From NCBI GenBank assembly GCA_002007465.1, contig LNAC01000275.1, positions 2,059,819-2,123,818 of the forward strand: a stretch of 64,000 bases of DNA, read 5' to 3'. Within the stretch, counting starts at the first letter, position 1, and every line of letters begins with the position of its first letter. The notes under the pieces are model-generated. The model did not search any database, was not told the origin of the DNA, and worked only from the letters and a program-made list of their open reading frames with translations. The position numbers and the translations under genes were made by a program. Below are positions 33,502-46,200 of the stretch, piece after piece. This DNA comes from Ailurus styani (Eukaryota > Chordata > Mammalia > Carnivora > Ailuridae).

Positions 33502-34029
33502 NNNNNNNNNNNNNNNNNNNNNNNNNNNNNNNNNNNNNNNNNNNNNNNNNNNNNNNNNNNNNNNNNNNNNNNNNNNNNNNNNNNNNNNNNNNNNNNNNNN
33601 NNNNNNNNNNNNNNNNNNNNNNNNNNNNNNNNNNNNNNNNNNNNNNNNNNNNNNNNNNNNNNNNNNNNNNNNNNNNNNNNNNNNNNNNNNNNNNNNNNNN
33701 NNNNNNNNNNNNNNNNNNNNNNNNNNNNNNNNNNNNNNNNNNNNNNNNNNNNNNNNNNNNNNNNNNNNNNNNNNNNNNNNNNNNNNNNNNNNNNNNNNNN
33801 NNNNNNNNNNNNNNNNNNNNNNNNNNNNNNNNNNNNNNNNNNNNNNNNNNNNNNNNNNNNNNNNNNNNNNNNNNNNNNNNNNNNNNNNNNNNNNNNNNNN
33901 NNNNNNNNNNNNNNNNNNNNNNNNNNNNNNNNNNNNNNNNNNNNNNNNNNNNNNNNNNNNNNNNNNNNNNNNNNNNNNNNNNNNNNNNNNNNNNNNNNNN
34001 NNNNNNNNNNNNNNNNNNNNNNNNNNNNN
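33502..34029. other. Assembly gap (528 N)
   Basis: An unbroken run of N. It should contain the IGFBP2 core promoter, 5' UTR, start codon, signal peptide and about the first 70 codons, judged from the length of the missing N-terminal part relative to the human precursor of about 325 residues. Long frames crossing it are artefacts of reading N as open. Confidence 0.98.
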
Positions 34030-34262
34030 CGCCCGCGCGCCCTGCGCGGAGCTGGTCCGCGAGCCGGGCTGCGGCTGCTGCTCCGTGTGCGCGCGGCTGG
34101 AGGGCGAGGCGTGCGGCGTCTACACCCCGCGCTGCGCCCAGGGGCTGCGCTGCTATCCCCACCCGGGCTCCGAGCTGCCTCTGCAGGCGCTGGTCCTGGG
34201 CGAGGGCACTTGCGAAAAGCGCCGCGACGCCGAGTACGGCGCCAGCCCCGAGCAGGTTGCAG
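34030..34262 (+). CDS. IGFBP2: IGFBP2 exon 1, 3' part
   Basis: Complete codons begin at 34031 (Ala-Arg-Ala-Pro-Cys). The segment carries nine cysteines, including the GCGCCSVC signature that structures the N-terminal IGF-binding domain, and ends in [10 protein letters not shown] plus the first base of an Asp codon. The donor is gtaacg at 34263-34268. It is extremely GC-rich, which explains the adjacent assembly gap. Reading on past the donor gives a false C-terminus. Confidence 0.97.
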
Positions 34263-37200
34263 GTAACGCGCACTGGGACAACTAGTTCGGAGAAACTTGG
34301 AGGGCAGCGGAGCGCGGGCCGGGGGCCGTTCGGTGGGGGAGCGGCGTGCGCCCGGAGCTCCGAGACCGCTTTAGCGGAGGAACGGCGGCGTCCTCGACCG
34401 GTTGCGGGCGACTGGTTGGGAGGGGGACCCGAAAGTCGGGCCCGGGGAGGGGAGCTGGAGTTAGAGCGTGCGGGAGAGCCCTGGCTGCTTACCGGTTTGG
34501 TCGGCATAAATGGGCAGAGGAGAGGCATCCCTGTTTCCGTAGTCTTCCCCGGGTGGACGTACCTCGACTTATATTTTGGAGGGGGGATTTACTGGGGAGG
34601 AGGGTGTCGGCCAGACTCGGGGGGAGTAAGAACTTGAGGCTTCACCGGGGCACAGCTTGAGTCGGTGACCGCCGACCGAAGGTTCCTGGAAAGGTCTGGG
34701 TGGAGGACATACTGGGGGGCGGAGGCTGGCGGGTGCGGGTGACTTCGGGGACCTGTGGTGAGATCGGGGCGCTCGGAGAAGGGCGGCAGCTCGTCGAGGG
34801 ACCCTTCCATCTGGGATGGTGAGGTGGAAAGAAAGGACTGGGTACTTTGCAGGGGGCGTTGCTTAGGGGAGAAATGCACACGAGCGCAGCTCTTGTTCGG
34901 TGGAGGACGAGGAAGGCTCGCGCTTCTCGGTCCGGTGGAACAATAAGAGAGGGGGCATTTGGGAGACTCAGCCCAGCAGTTGAGTCCCTGTAACTTCAGC
35001 CGGGTCGCGGGCTGCCGTCCGGGGGCGGGGGCAGCCGTGCTGCTCACTTGAGCATCTGGGTCCCTGGGCGGAAGGCAGGGCGATGCCTGGGCGCTGGACG
35101 GGGCTGCTCTGACCGCGGGGAGGTGTGACCCCCGTCCTAATCCGGGGGGATCCTCCCTGTCCGGTGGAATGGGGGCCCTGGGAGGCTTTGTAAGGAATCC
35201 TCATCCCACCCAAAAGGTTTCTGAGGGACACGACCAGGCCGTCAGAATCCCACTTCTATTTTGGTTATTGTTTTTAAAAATTACAAAAGCCTCCCGCCCC
35301 AGTGGTCTGGAGGAGACTGTAATTATTTTCTTTCTTCTTGGAGACAGTTGGGAAATGTGTCCACTGCCTGCTGCTCTTGTTTTAAAAAGCAAGCGAGTCT
35401 GACCAAGTTCCTCAAGCTTTAAAAAAATGAAAGAAAGACAGAAAGAAAAGGGATACGTGAAAACATTCTTGCTTGTAAGCTTCTGTGGTCATAGTCATGC
35501 CCCCCCCCCCCAGCCCCCAAGACCCTCTGGCCTCCCCACCCTTCCTCTACCCAGCTATTGTTTTTTCCCCCCGTTCTCCTTGGAAATGGAATAGGGGGTC
35601 AGAGTTGAAATCTTTCTTCTATTTCTCTGGCACATTTTGACCTTGAGTGCAGAGCAAGTTAGGGCTTCCTCAGAGGGAGCTAGCAGAAACGCTGAGTCCC
35701 TTTCTTCTCCCTCCGCTTGCTTCCCTCCCCGCCCGCCTGGCCTCCCAAGTTAACCCTTCCCTCCTGCTTCTCTTAGGAAGTGATAATAAAAGGAACAGAT
35801 TTGGCCCCGCCTTCCTCCTCTGTGGCCCCCTCGCGCCTGCCCCCCCCTCAGCCCCCCCCCGGAGGTATTGTGCTTTTTGAACCGAACTCTGACAAACTAA
35901 ACATCTTCCTCAGCAGGGTGAACTTTTCCAAAGACCTCCAAGTTCATAGACTCCTTTGGATTCTGACCGTCTTAATAAAGTGCGTGGTACAGGTCCTCCC
36001 TAAACGTACTTTTTTCACCCTTCATCCTTCTCACTGGCAGCTCTCCTGCTTCCAAGCCCCAGAACAGATGCGGGAGATTCTCCCCATTCACTCCTCCCTA
36101 GAGCCCGAAGGGGGGGGAGTTGTCAGGGGAGTCCAGGGACAATGGGGTGAGTTCATGGGAAGAATGTCACTCTGGATTTTCTGCCTGGTTATGGGACTCC
36201 TTTCCGCCAGCCAGCCCCAGCTGCCTCCTCAGCCCTCTCCTCGCAGTGCCCAGACAGACGCCTTCCGCATTTTTCTCTTGTGCTCCAGACTGGGAAGAGG
36301 GGACACTGGGGGTGGGGGGTGGGAGCTAGATGCGGAAGCTGGGTGGGCACCCTGGAAGTGTCCCAGAGCAGGGTGCTGAGGTGTGAGGAGGGCTGGGCGA
36401 AAGGGGGCACTGCAGGGAGAAGCCTGGGCTGGCAGGGGTGCAGGGAAGAGAGGGGCAAGTTTTGAGGCTTCTGTGCCGGAGAGGGTCTTGGGCTGAGGCA
36501 GGGGCGTGGCGCTGCCTGGAGAGCCCTGGGGTCCGGTTTGGGGGGGGCGGTGCGCCGAATGTGGCCCAGAAGAGACCGTAGTCCTGAAAGCTGCCTCCTC
36601 CCCGCTCCACCTCCCATCCCCTTTTCTCCCCTCTCAGAAGAACGAGCTCTCTCCCATTCCAGACTGCATTCCTCTTTGAGCAGGTTGCTTTTGAGAATTT
36701 TAAACATACCCTCTTTTTTTGAGGCAGCAAACCCCAGCAGTTCCGGCTTCGCTGTTAGCTCTTTTGTCTTTGTTCCCAGGACTCAGGGGCTGTGTCGCTG
36801 ACTTCCTGGGGACGGCTGGGATGCCGGGGGTGGGGGTGGGCACGTCTGTGGGGTGCTGAGCCTCCATCCCTTGGGGGTGATGGGTCGGGACTGGCTGGTT
36901 CAGAGAAACTCAGAAGTCAGACTACGGGTTGGACTAGGTGAGCGAGCCTGGAAGAAAAAGGGGAGGGGGGCCCCTGAGATCTGGTGAGGTCTGATCTTAA
37001 CAGTGTGTGGGCGTGTTTGCTGGTGGAGTGGGCAGAAGTGCCTAGAAATGTTGGGGTAAGAGGAGGAAGTGGGCTGCCTTTCAGAATTCAGGGCCGGCGG
37101 GGCGGACTGGCTCCCTCCGCATCTCCCTGCCTCCTTCCCCGCCGTGTACAATGCCTGGGATTATGCCGAGGGGCGGAGCCGCCCAAGTGGCCGTCTGGCC

Positions 37201-40200
37201 GGCTGCACATATAAAGGTGCTATAGAAATGTGCAGTCATTCAAAGTCCCAGGGCAGGCGGGCGGGCGGGCGGGTCTGAGGAGCCTTTGCATCTGCAGTTG
37301 CTGGGGGAGCAGAAAGGGGGGCAGAGGCGAGCACTGATTTACAGTGGTTCAGTGCAGCTTCAAAAAAGGGGAGAAAAGCAATGGGACTTCTGGCTCAAAG
37401 CGCTGCTTTGCATCTTGTCTTGCATAAATTTGCATACTGAGTTCAAAGTCGTAAAATAGACTTGGGGAATGAGTGGGACCCACTGTCACTGATTGCTAAC
37501 ACCACTACCTTCCGCCACCCTCCCCCCTTCTGGACAGAACACCCAGCACTAGCCCCGCTAAGCTGCTCGGCCTGAGTCACCATGGTGCGTTGGAAGGAGG
37601 AGGTGGGGGAGCTGAGGGCTCCGGGAAGGGGAGGGTTCCTGGGCCACCCGACCAAGCAGGGTGTGGCTGTGTGCCTTCTGGCCTTGGAGGGAGGTCTGGT
37701 CTGGAGGGTGTGGCTCCCCAGGTTGGAACCGGCAGGGCAGGCAGTGTTGGGCTGGTGGCCTCCTGTCTGCCATTGTGCTCCTCCGAGGGCTGGAATTTGA
37801 GGAAGTCATGGAATCAAGGTTTTTTTGTCTGCAATCCCCTTACTCACCTTCCACTCTGTCCACATGGTTCACCGTCATGGTTCCCTTTGTGTGGTAATAA
37901 CCATCCTATCCATTCCTCTGACAAGGTATTTGAAGAAGCTTCAAGGAAACACAGCCCTATGTAACTAGGTCAAAGAATTTTATAAAAACATTGCTGAGGA
38001 ATCTCTGAATTAGCATAGGTATCGGTGTCTAGGGGAAAGAAGAATCTATGCGTTTGCGGCCACTGCAAGGGTCTGTCTATGCAGTGGTTCTTGGCCAAGT
38101 TGGACCATTGAGTTTCCTGGCAGGCAGAGGGAAGAGGGAAGCTTAGACGGTTCTAAGATTTAGCTTACTTCAGCACAGAGCTTTAAACTGAAATTTTCAG
38201 GCAAATCATTCCTTTGGGTTAGGGGGATTACATGGAAGTTAGTCCTAGAAAGATGCCTACTGGTTACTTGGGAGCAGGAGCATATTTGGTCCCCATTTTC
38301 TGGCATTCGAGGGCTTCCTTGGAGAGAATCCCTGTACTGTAGCCCATTAATCAGGTTAGCTTCTAGTTGGGTCTCACATTAGCTGTTCTCTGCCATAGCA
38401 AACTGGATGCACAGTCACTAAATTTTAATATAAGGAAGTTCCAAAAATTCTTGGTTCCAGTGAAATGCAAAATAGGATGACAGTTCCTGGTGGGGGATTG
38501 GTGGGGGCACAGCAGGGGCTGCTGAAGGGAATGAAGGAGGAGCAGAAAATGTGCAGGCTGTGCCCACATTTGATTTTGTTGTTGATCCTCCTCACATACT
38601 ACAACACGGTACCAACAACAGCAACAACAACAAAAGGCTTGGTTATTATTATTTTTGAAGAGCCTCCATCACCAGGGGCTGCATTTCATTTCAGTCTGTC
38701 CCTTCTTAGTGTTCCCAGTCCCCCATTTTCTTCCTTGCTTAATCCATGCTGCTTTCCTAACCCCCTCTCCCGGGACCCCCATGGCTCCCCTATTCCTCTC
38801 CCACTATGGCTGGGTCTTGAACACCTGGCTGGATGCTGAGTAAGCGGGTAATGCTTGAGAAATGCACGGAAGATAGATCTACCCCAGGCTTCCACAGGAC
38901 TCCAGGTAGGTGCAGACCAAGTAGGTGATGGGGATTGGAATGCTGGAACCAAATCTCATTCTGGAATGAGGAGGGTGGTTGGCGGAGGTACAAGGGGCTG
39001 GCTTTGTGGGGTGGGGGTGGGGGGGGCAACGGCCACATCCCCAAGGGGCTTTGTGCTAGCGCTGTTCTCCCTGCCACCGAGGCAGAGAGGAGCAAGGTTA
39101 AGCTTTTAAGTCACCAGGGGAGCTGGTGTTCTGCTTGGCAGATGTTCTAGGCCTCTCTACTCCTTGCTGTCTCTGGCCAGCGTTTTGCTGAGATGGCAGG
39201 CAGCTGCCCGGGGTTCGGTCGCCTTCCCATCTGTCCTCGTCCGGTCATGAACTGGCTTCCTAGCCTGCTTTGCGTCCTGTCTTCCAAGATCCCTGTGAGG
39301 GAGAGAGGGAGGCTTTTTACCTCCACGTTGCAGCCTTGGACTCTGAGGCTCAGTTAGGGGACGCCTGAGCAGGTAAGTCAAGAGTTGAGAGGCTGCTGAC
39401 CTTCCTTTTGTTCCCCTCCACCCTCATGGTCAAGCAAGGGGGTGGGGGCGGCTGTTGGCAGCAGAAGCCTTTGACCCTGTCAGCCCGCAAGTTCGTTCCT
39501 GGGCACCTGCCACGTACGGGCCAGGTTCGGCTGTTTGCATTCCCTCAGCTCCACCGGGAGGCCCACGGCCTGGGGACTTGAGAGAGGGAGATGACAGTGT
39601 GTGGCAGTAGGGAGAGACAGAAGGGTCCCTGGGTGGGGTGAGCAGAGCTGGGGGCCTGTGCCGTCATGGGGACCGGGTTCCGCTGCAGACCTGACTTCGA
39701 GAACCTGAGTGCTGATGCGCGTGGGCCTTCCTCAAATACCAGTTTACCAGTTGGCGGAAAGGGGGTGCTTGCATCTCTCCAGGGGTGTGTGGGAGGACAG
39801 CTGTGGTGCTGGCGAGCGTCCGGAACAGAGTAGGTGCTCACACACGTTGGCTGCCTTGATCGCAGCGGGCTGTGTCTCCTCCCTGACGCCTAGTGAAATG
39901 GCCTTTGGAATGAAGGCCACACCGCTGTGCCTGGCCGGCCACGCGTCTCCCTGGAGGTTTTAGCGTGGTGCTTCGTGGCCTCTTGGTGTGACTCCACTCT
40001 GGCTCAAAGCCCAGTTTCCAACCACAGGCTAGCCACCCAAAGAAGAGATGTGTTCTCCCCGGGCCTCCGTTTCCTTATCTGTAAATCAGATATTGATAGT
40101 ACGGTGGTGCCTGCACGCGTGTGTGTGTGTGTGTGTGTGTGTGTGCACGCACGTGAGCGCACGCTTGTGTGTGGAAAGCTAGATAATACAGACAAAACTA

Positions 40201-43200
40201 AGCACTTTGGTTTTTTTTTTTTTTGTAACACATCACATGCTTTTCATCTTTTCACGCGTAAAATGGAAATATCCATCCCTCTGGCCTACTTTCACAGACC
40301 ATAGTTGAGCTGTTTGTAGAAAGGGTAAGGAAACTGTACTTTAAATACAGTATAAGTAGATTTGACGTCAAACAAGTGGTTTGAGGTGAGCAGGCTTCCC
40401 GTTTTTCAGGGATGAGTTAGGCAGTGCTCTTTAGGGCGCATCCCCTGATGTCTGGGGCTGACCGTTCTTGATCTGGGAGCTTTCAGCCTTTAACCCCTCA
40501 GTTGGGGGGTTGTGGAGGGACTGTGGGGACAGAAGTGGCCCCAGGTTTGGGACACTGGGTACTTGTGCGGCTTGCAGCTCCTAAGCTGGGTTCTGCCTTC
40601 ACCTGGCTGGCCCACCTTGAGGCCCCAGCTGTCCCGCTGCAGGTATTCGGAGGACCAGAGGATCCCTGAGGCCATGGTGTTCAGGGGTGGGAAGCTCCTT
40701 CCTCCGGGAACAGCCCCCTGCAGGAACGCTACTGGGACCCAGGCTTCAGAACAATAGGGTCAGGTGGGAGTCAGCCTGGTCTTTCTTAACACACCGAGTA
40801 CCTAGAGCATGGGCCAGGGTGCGCAGTGGTGAAGTTGTCCGAGCCAGGGAAGGCTCCAGGGTGCCCGTTTCCTGCTCCAGGAAAATGGGCTCTCACATCT
40901 ATCCTGTCTGAGCCTCGGTGCCAGAAAGTTGAACGTGATCCTGGCAAAGACATTGGGCGTTCTGTCCAAAAAGTGACGTGTCCTTACCACGCCGTCTGCA
41001 GAGTGGACCTCACTCCGAGTTGGGGAGCAGCCTCTCATTTCTTTTTTTTTTTTTAAAGATTTTATTTATTCATTTGACACAGAGAGAGAGATTACAAGTA
41101 GGCAGAGAGGCAGGCAGAGAGAGAGGAGAGAGGAGGAAGCAGGCTCCCTGCTGAGCAGAGAGCCGGATGTGGGCCTGGATGTGGGCCTCGATCCCAGGAC
41201 CCTGGGATCATGACCTGAGCCGAAGGCAGCGGCTTTAACCCACTGAGCCACCCAGGCGCCCCAGCCTCTCATTTCGAAGGGGTTTGATGGGCTCTCCACA
41301 GGAGTGCGGGGCGAGGGGGTGTTGGGGAGAGTTTTTCCCGGGCAGTGAGATTCTTCCTAGTGTCTGATTCCATCTGTGGTCCCAGGAAGCCCTCTGAGTG
41401 ACCGCCTGTCTGGGCATAATGATAATGACGACCGTGTTCTGGAGCCTCTGGTGGAAGGGAGGCCCCAGGAAGCAGAGAAGGGGATGCTTGAATCTTCAGT
41501 GGTCAGCAGAGGCGTGTCGTGAAACCCTGGGCCGTTGGGACAAAGCACAGCATTTGTCACTGGGAGTCTGAGGCGGCCAGTTCCTTAGACTCTGAGCGCC
41601 TTCCTGATCGTGGGCAGGGAGGCGCGGAGAGGAGAAGCCCGCTTTACCGATGGGGCAGTCGATTCAGAGAAACTTGTCGGCTCTCAGGGTAACTGCCCCC
41701 CACCGCCACCCCCACAATGAGTAGAGTGTCTGGGCTACGGGTTTTTTTTTCCCCCTCCTGGAAAGTGGACCATCCCCCTGTGCCCCTCCCCCTCCTCCTG
41801 GGCCACTCCTGTCCTTTAACAAAGCCAGGGAGGATCTGCTCTGGCTCAGCTCCGGGGTGTCAGTCAGGGCGCAGAGGGAGACCTTGCTCCGAAAGCCGCC
41901 TCCCCCGGAAAGAAATACAGAGTCGACTGTAGTCAGGAATTGTTTCTCTCCCCCCCTGTTTTTAGTGGGGGGAGGGGACACTTGGCAGCCTGTGGGGCCC
42001 CTTCTGGCTGTGAGCCCCACATCTCTTCCTGGCTGTTGGGAGGCAGGGCAGGAGTGGAGATTGGGGAGAAGGGGCAGGGGCTGGCCGGCCTCCAGCTGTG
42101 GGGCAGGAGAATTGGCCCATGGTGCCCCCCTCCCCCCACTTAGTTGGCCTGAGCGGAGCAGAGCCTGGGGTTCCTGATTAGTGAATGGGTATAGGTGTGT
42201 CAGCCTGCGTTTCCTTCAAGGAGCTGGGTGCTGGGAGGGGAGGGCCTCAGAGCCCCGGAAGGCCTCAGCAAGTTGGGGAGGCTTAGCACGTTGAACCCCT
42301 AAAAGGAGTCAAGGAGGCGGGGCCTTCCAGCAGGAGGGATCTGAGCTGGATTGTGGGGTGCAGTGAGCAAAGGGTCTGCCCCAAAGGGTAAAGGACAAAA
42401 TAATGGTAATTAAAATCGCTTTCTTCTACATTGTCCACTTTGACCAAAGTGCCTGTAGGGGTTTTTTTTTTTTCCTCCAGATTACCTAAATTTAGCCTCA
42501 GGATTCTCCCCACTTGACAGATGAAGAAATCGAGGCTGCATTCTGGTTCCAGTGCCAAGGCAAGTGCAGACCGGAGTGGAGTCTGGGTCTCCAGATGCTT
42601 GTCCCAGGGCCCCATTCCCTCAGACTCAATGCCTGCAAAGCAGCAGTGAATTACATTTATTGCTGCTCGGAAAAGCTCCTTTTCCCTGGGAGGTGGTAAT
42701 TAAGGCATAACTTCTCAAAAATGTTCCTGTATGCAGCTCCCCAGGAAGTTTCTTTCAGGTCTATTGTCTTGACTTCTGGATGGAAATGCCAAGTTGCAGG
42801 CGGGATGGTGCAGTTGCTTTTGGAAAGTGCCTGAGGCCAAGATAAAAGAGGGCCCTGTCTCTGCGACTGCCACTGCCTGATAAGGCCCTGGGTCGTTTCT
42901 ATAGCAACAGCGACAGGAGGTACGGCTGGTGGGAGGAAGGGGAGCGGGGTTGGGATGGGTGTGGGGGATCAGAAGGGCTTTCCAGGGAAGACAAGGTCCT
43001 GAGGTCAGGAGGGGACGAGGTGATAGGGAACAGAAGGAGTAAAGTCCTGGGGTTAAAAGCTGCCAGTTGAGTCTGTCTGTAGATGACGCCCATGAGCAGA
43101 CGCCAGCCTGGTTGGTTAAGAGCTACAAAGCCCAGCAACCTGGATTTGGTGTTGGCTTTGCCATTGACGACGTGGCTTTGTGCAGTTGGCCTCAGACACT

Positions 43201-46200
43201 CTGGCTGGTTTTTTTTTTTTTTTTTTGGTCAAGGTGAGAAGGGATAAGAAATTATCAACCTCCTGTGATTGCCTGATGATAAAACGAAGTTCTGTCCACA
43301 AAGCTCTTAGCCCAGAAACTGCGATAATCGGATGATGTCATACACATTCTCCTTCCTTCTTCCTCTCATCGCAACACACAGAACAGGAGGAGAAGGCCTG
43401 TTTTTCTGTGTGTTCTGATTTGCCAAGTGTATTAAGAACAGGGACTGAAGGATCCAGTTCAGAGGAATGGCTTCTTCCGTGGGGTGTGGCTTCCCTGGAT
43501 GGCTGCCCTTGGCTTTGGAAAGTCCAGAATGGGGTTAGTGGTGGAGGGTTTTCCTGTGGGCAGTCATGGCCTGTGATGCCATGGCCACTCACTACGGTTC
43601 TACCAGTGGTTGAGAGCGTGGCCGTTTATGCCCCAGAGGTGAGGCTTCTCCCTTGAAACTCTGCGGGTTGTCTCTGGTTCCCTTTGCTGCGTCTGCGCCC
43701 AGAGAGCACAACCAGGCAAGACCCCAGATGTGATGCTGTCTTCTATCAGACACAGTTAGTGAACTTTTAGTTGAGAAAAAAGAAAAGCATGGTGACCTAT
43801 TTAAAGACACTTATTTATATTCAGGACACTTCTTGTGCTGGTTTTGAGAGTGTGGCAGGCAATCCTGGACATCTCTACAGGTTTTTAGTTTCTGTTCACA
43901 CCCTCGGGGTTCAGTTTGTCAGGCCCACAGTCCCTGGGAACAGTGTTCACGGGGATGGAGAAGAGGCGGCCGGAAGGGGAGGGCGGGAGGAGGCAGGTGG
44001 GTAGGTAGGACTCCGTCTTTATCACTCTGGGAGCTGGTCTGTGGGGTCATATCCTCCGAATGGAGTGTGGGAACACTTCATTTGCTGACCGCTTTTTTTT
44101 TTTTAAACTCCTGAGTACTCTTGCTGCTCTGGGGCCCAGTTGGTGAGGGAGAGGCCAGAAAAGTGAGGATTAAATAGAACACGAAACCCTAGCCCAGAGA
44201 GTGGTGGGATGGTGTTCGGGGAGTTGGCTGTCCTGATCCTGGGGTTTAGACACGGATGGAGCACGTACCATGTGCCGGGGCCAGGATGTAAAGATGCACT
44301 TGTCACGCTCCTTGGAACCAGGGGAGCCAGAGAAGCATTTCGTTTTATTTAAAACCAGCTTTTGGGTAAGATTTAATTTTGTTCTTTTACGTAATCTCTG
44401 GATCCAACGTGGAGCTCAAACTCATGACTCCGAGATTAAGAGTCGAGCAGTCTACCGACTGAGCCGGCCAGATGCCCCAAGAGAGGCATTTTAAAAAGTT
44501 GAATAGTAACTATGAAGAAACTTAAGTCAGTAGAGATGATATATAAATCGAATGCAAGTAAACGGGGCAGCTTTTAGCCTTTTGACCAAGGCTTTTGGGA
44601 AGTTCTTTAGGTGAAATAATGAGACCTCTTTCTGGTGAATAGTCACAGAAGGAAGAGAATCCAATTTGACGGGTATCTCCTTCCGACTTGGAAGGCACCA
44701 TCTTGTTCTTCCAGAAAAGTAAATTGAGCACACCAAATGTCCTTCCTGCCCTCCTTTCATTTTTTCATAGTTTTCTTTAAAGCGCTATGGATGCGAAGTC
44801 CAAATTTGCATCTTCAAGAAGCTCCATCCTTTGGAGGAGGAAGGGAGAGCAGGGACCCAGGCTCTTTGCCAGTGTGCTCTGGTTAGGGAGCTGTGAGAGA
44901 AGCGGAGTCAAATAAAAGAGTGCTTTGCCCAGGGATGGTCCTTCATTGTCTCGGTCCGGTGGCCCTTGGACACTTGGAAGCCATATTACCCTTCCTCCTT
45001 GAAAGGTTCCTCCTAAACTCCACCAGAGCAAGTCTGCAGTTTTTTCCCATCTGCAGTGTGTTATCTGTTTTAGTCCTTCCCCTGAAAGTCTTGAGTGGCT
45101 TCTACCCAGGATTGCTCCTCTTTCAGTTTAAGGCTCTTATCTCTCCGGGCCTCAGGGAACTGGAAAGGCTGCCTCCCTTCCGCTGGGCATGACTGGCCCT
45201 TGGGCACCTGCACCACGTCACACCTGTGGGCATCCCCGGTGCCCTGTGGGCTGCCCCACGATGAGCTCATCCACTTGGCTTTCCATTCTCAGGCCTGCAC
45301 TGCACCATCTTGATTCCTTCGTTGTCCTCTCCTTGACTCATTGACTATCTTCCACTCTCTGGGTTTTCCTCTGACTCATTTCCCAGTTCTTCATGCCACA
45401 GACACCTCGCCAGGAGCCCATGGTCAGTCTCTGGCAGGCAGGTGACCCTGGTGACACTGCGGTGGCCTCAGAGTGCCAGTGAAGTTGGCCATGTCACTGA
45501 CGTTAAGCCATCTTGCACCCAGTGGTGCAAGGTTTTGGAGGCACCCCAATGTACTGATACCCCTGCTTGGCAAGGAGAGGGAGGAATGAATGTCACGAGG
45601 GAAGTGACTTGTAAGAGAAAATAGTTGCACAGCGCCCGCCAGCTTGGCGGAGCGTGCAGCTCTTGATCTCGGGATTGTGGGTTCGAGCCCCACGTTGGCT
45701 ATAGAGATTTCGGATTACTTAAAAATAGAATCTTTAAAAAAATAAAATGGTAAAAATGCAGACAAGTAATAGGAACCATGCAATAACATCAGTCTGCTAC
45801 CTGGAACTGGAGTGGGGGATATTTTGTCCCGTTGGCTTCATGTCTCTTTAACCGATGGAGCCACCCAGGCATCTCTTAAAAAAAAAAAAAGTGTTTCCCA
45901 ATAGCTTTCCCCACCAGCTTCTTGTTGCTGTCCCTTGTCCCCAGCATTCATTCCTTCGCGTTTCTGTTCTTTGGCTAAACAGGTTTGCTAATAGATGGCC
46001 AACATCTAGAGTTGTTCTCTGAAAATAAGTTATGTGTGCAAAAAGGTCTTGTTCTGCAACTTTTTCTCTGTCAGTATTAGGTTTGGAGATCCGTTGATGA
46101 TCACAGGTCCAGGCGATTCTTGTCAACTGTTTTGTATTATTCCACTGTATTTACCCTCCTGAATTTACCTCTCCACTCACCTGCTGAAGGGCTTCTGGGT

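Noticed and set aside
33348..34637. Frames of 255-429 residues across the N gap, on both strands
   Set aside because: N was read as open sequence. Only the part from 34031 to 34261 in one plus frame is real (IGFBP2 exon 1).
45632..45700. tRNA-gene-like sequence with an intact B-box
   Set aside because: It is the tRNA-Lys-derived head of a CAN-SINE; it is followed by the SINE 3' part and lacks a full cloverleaf acceptor stem pairing.
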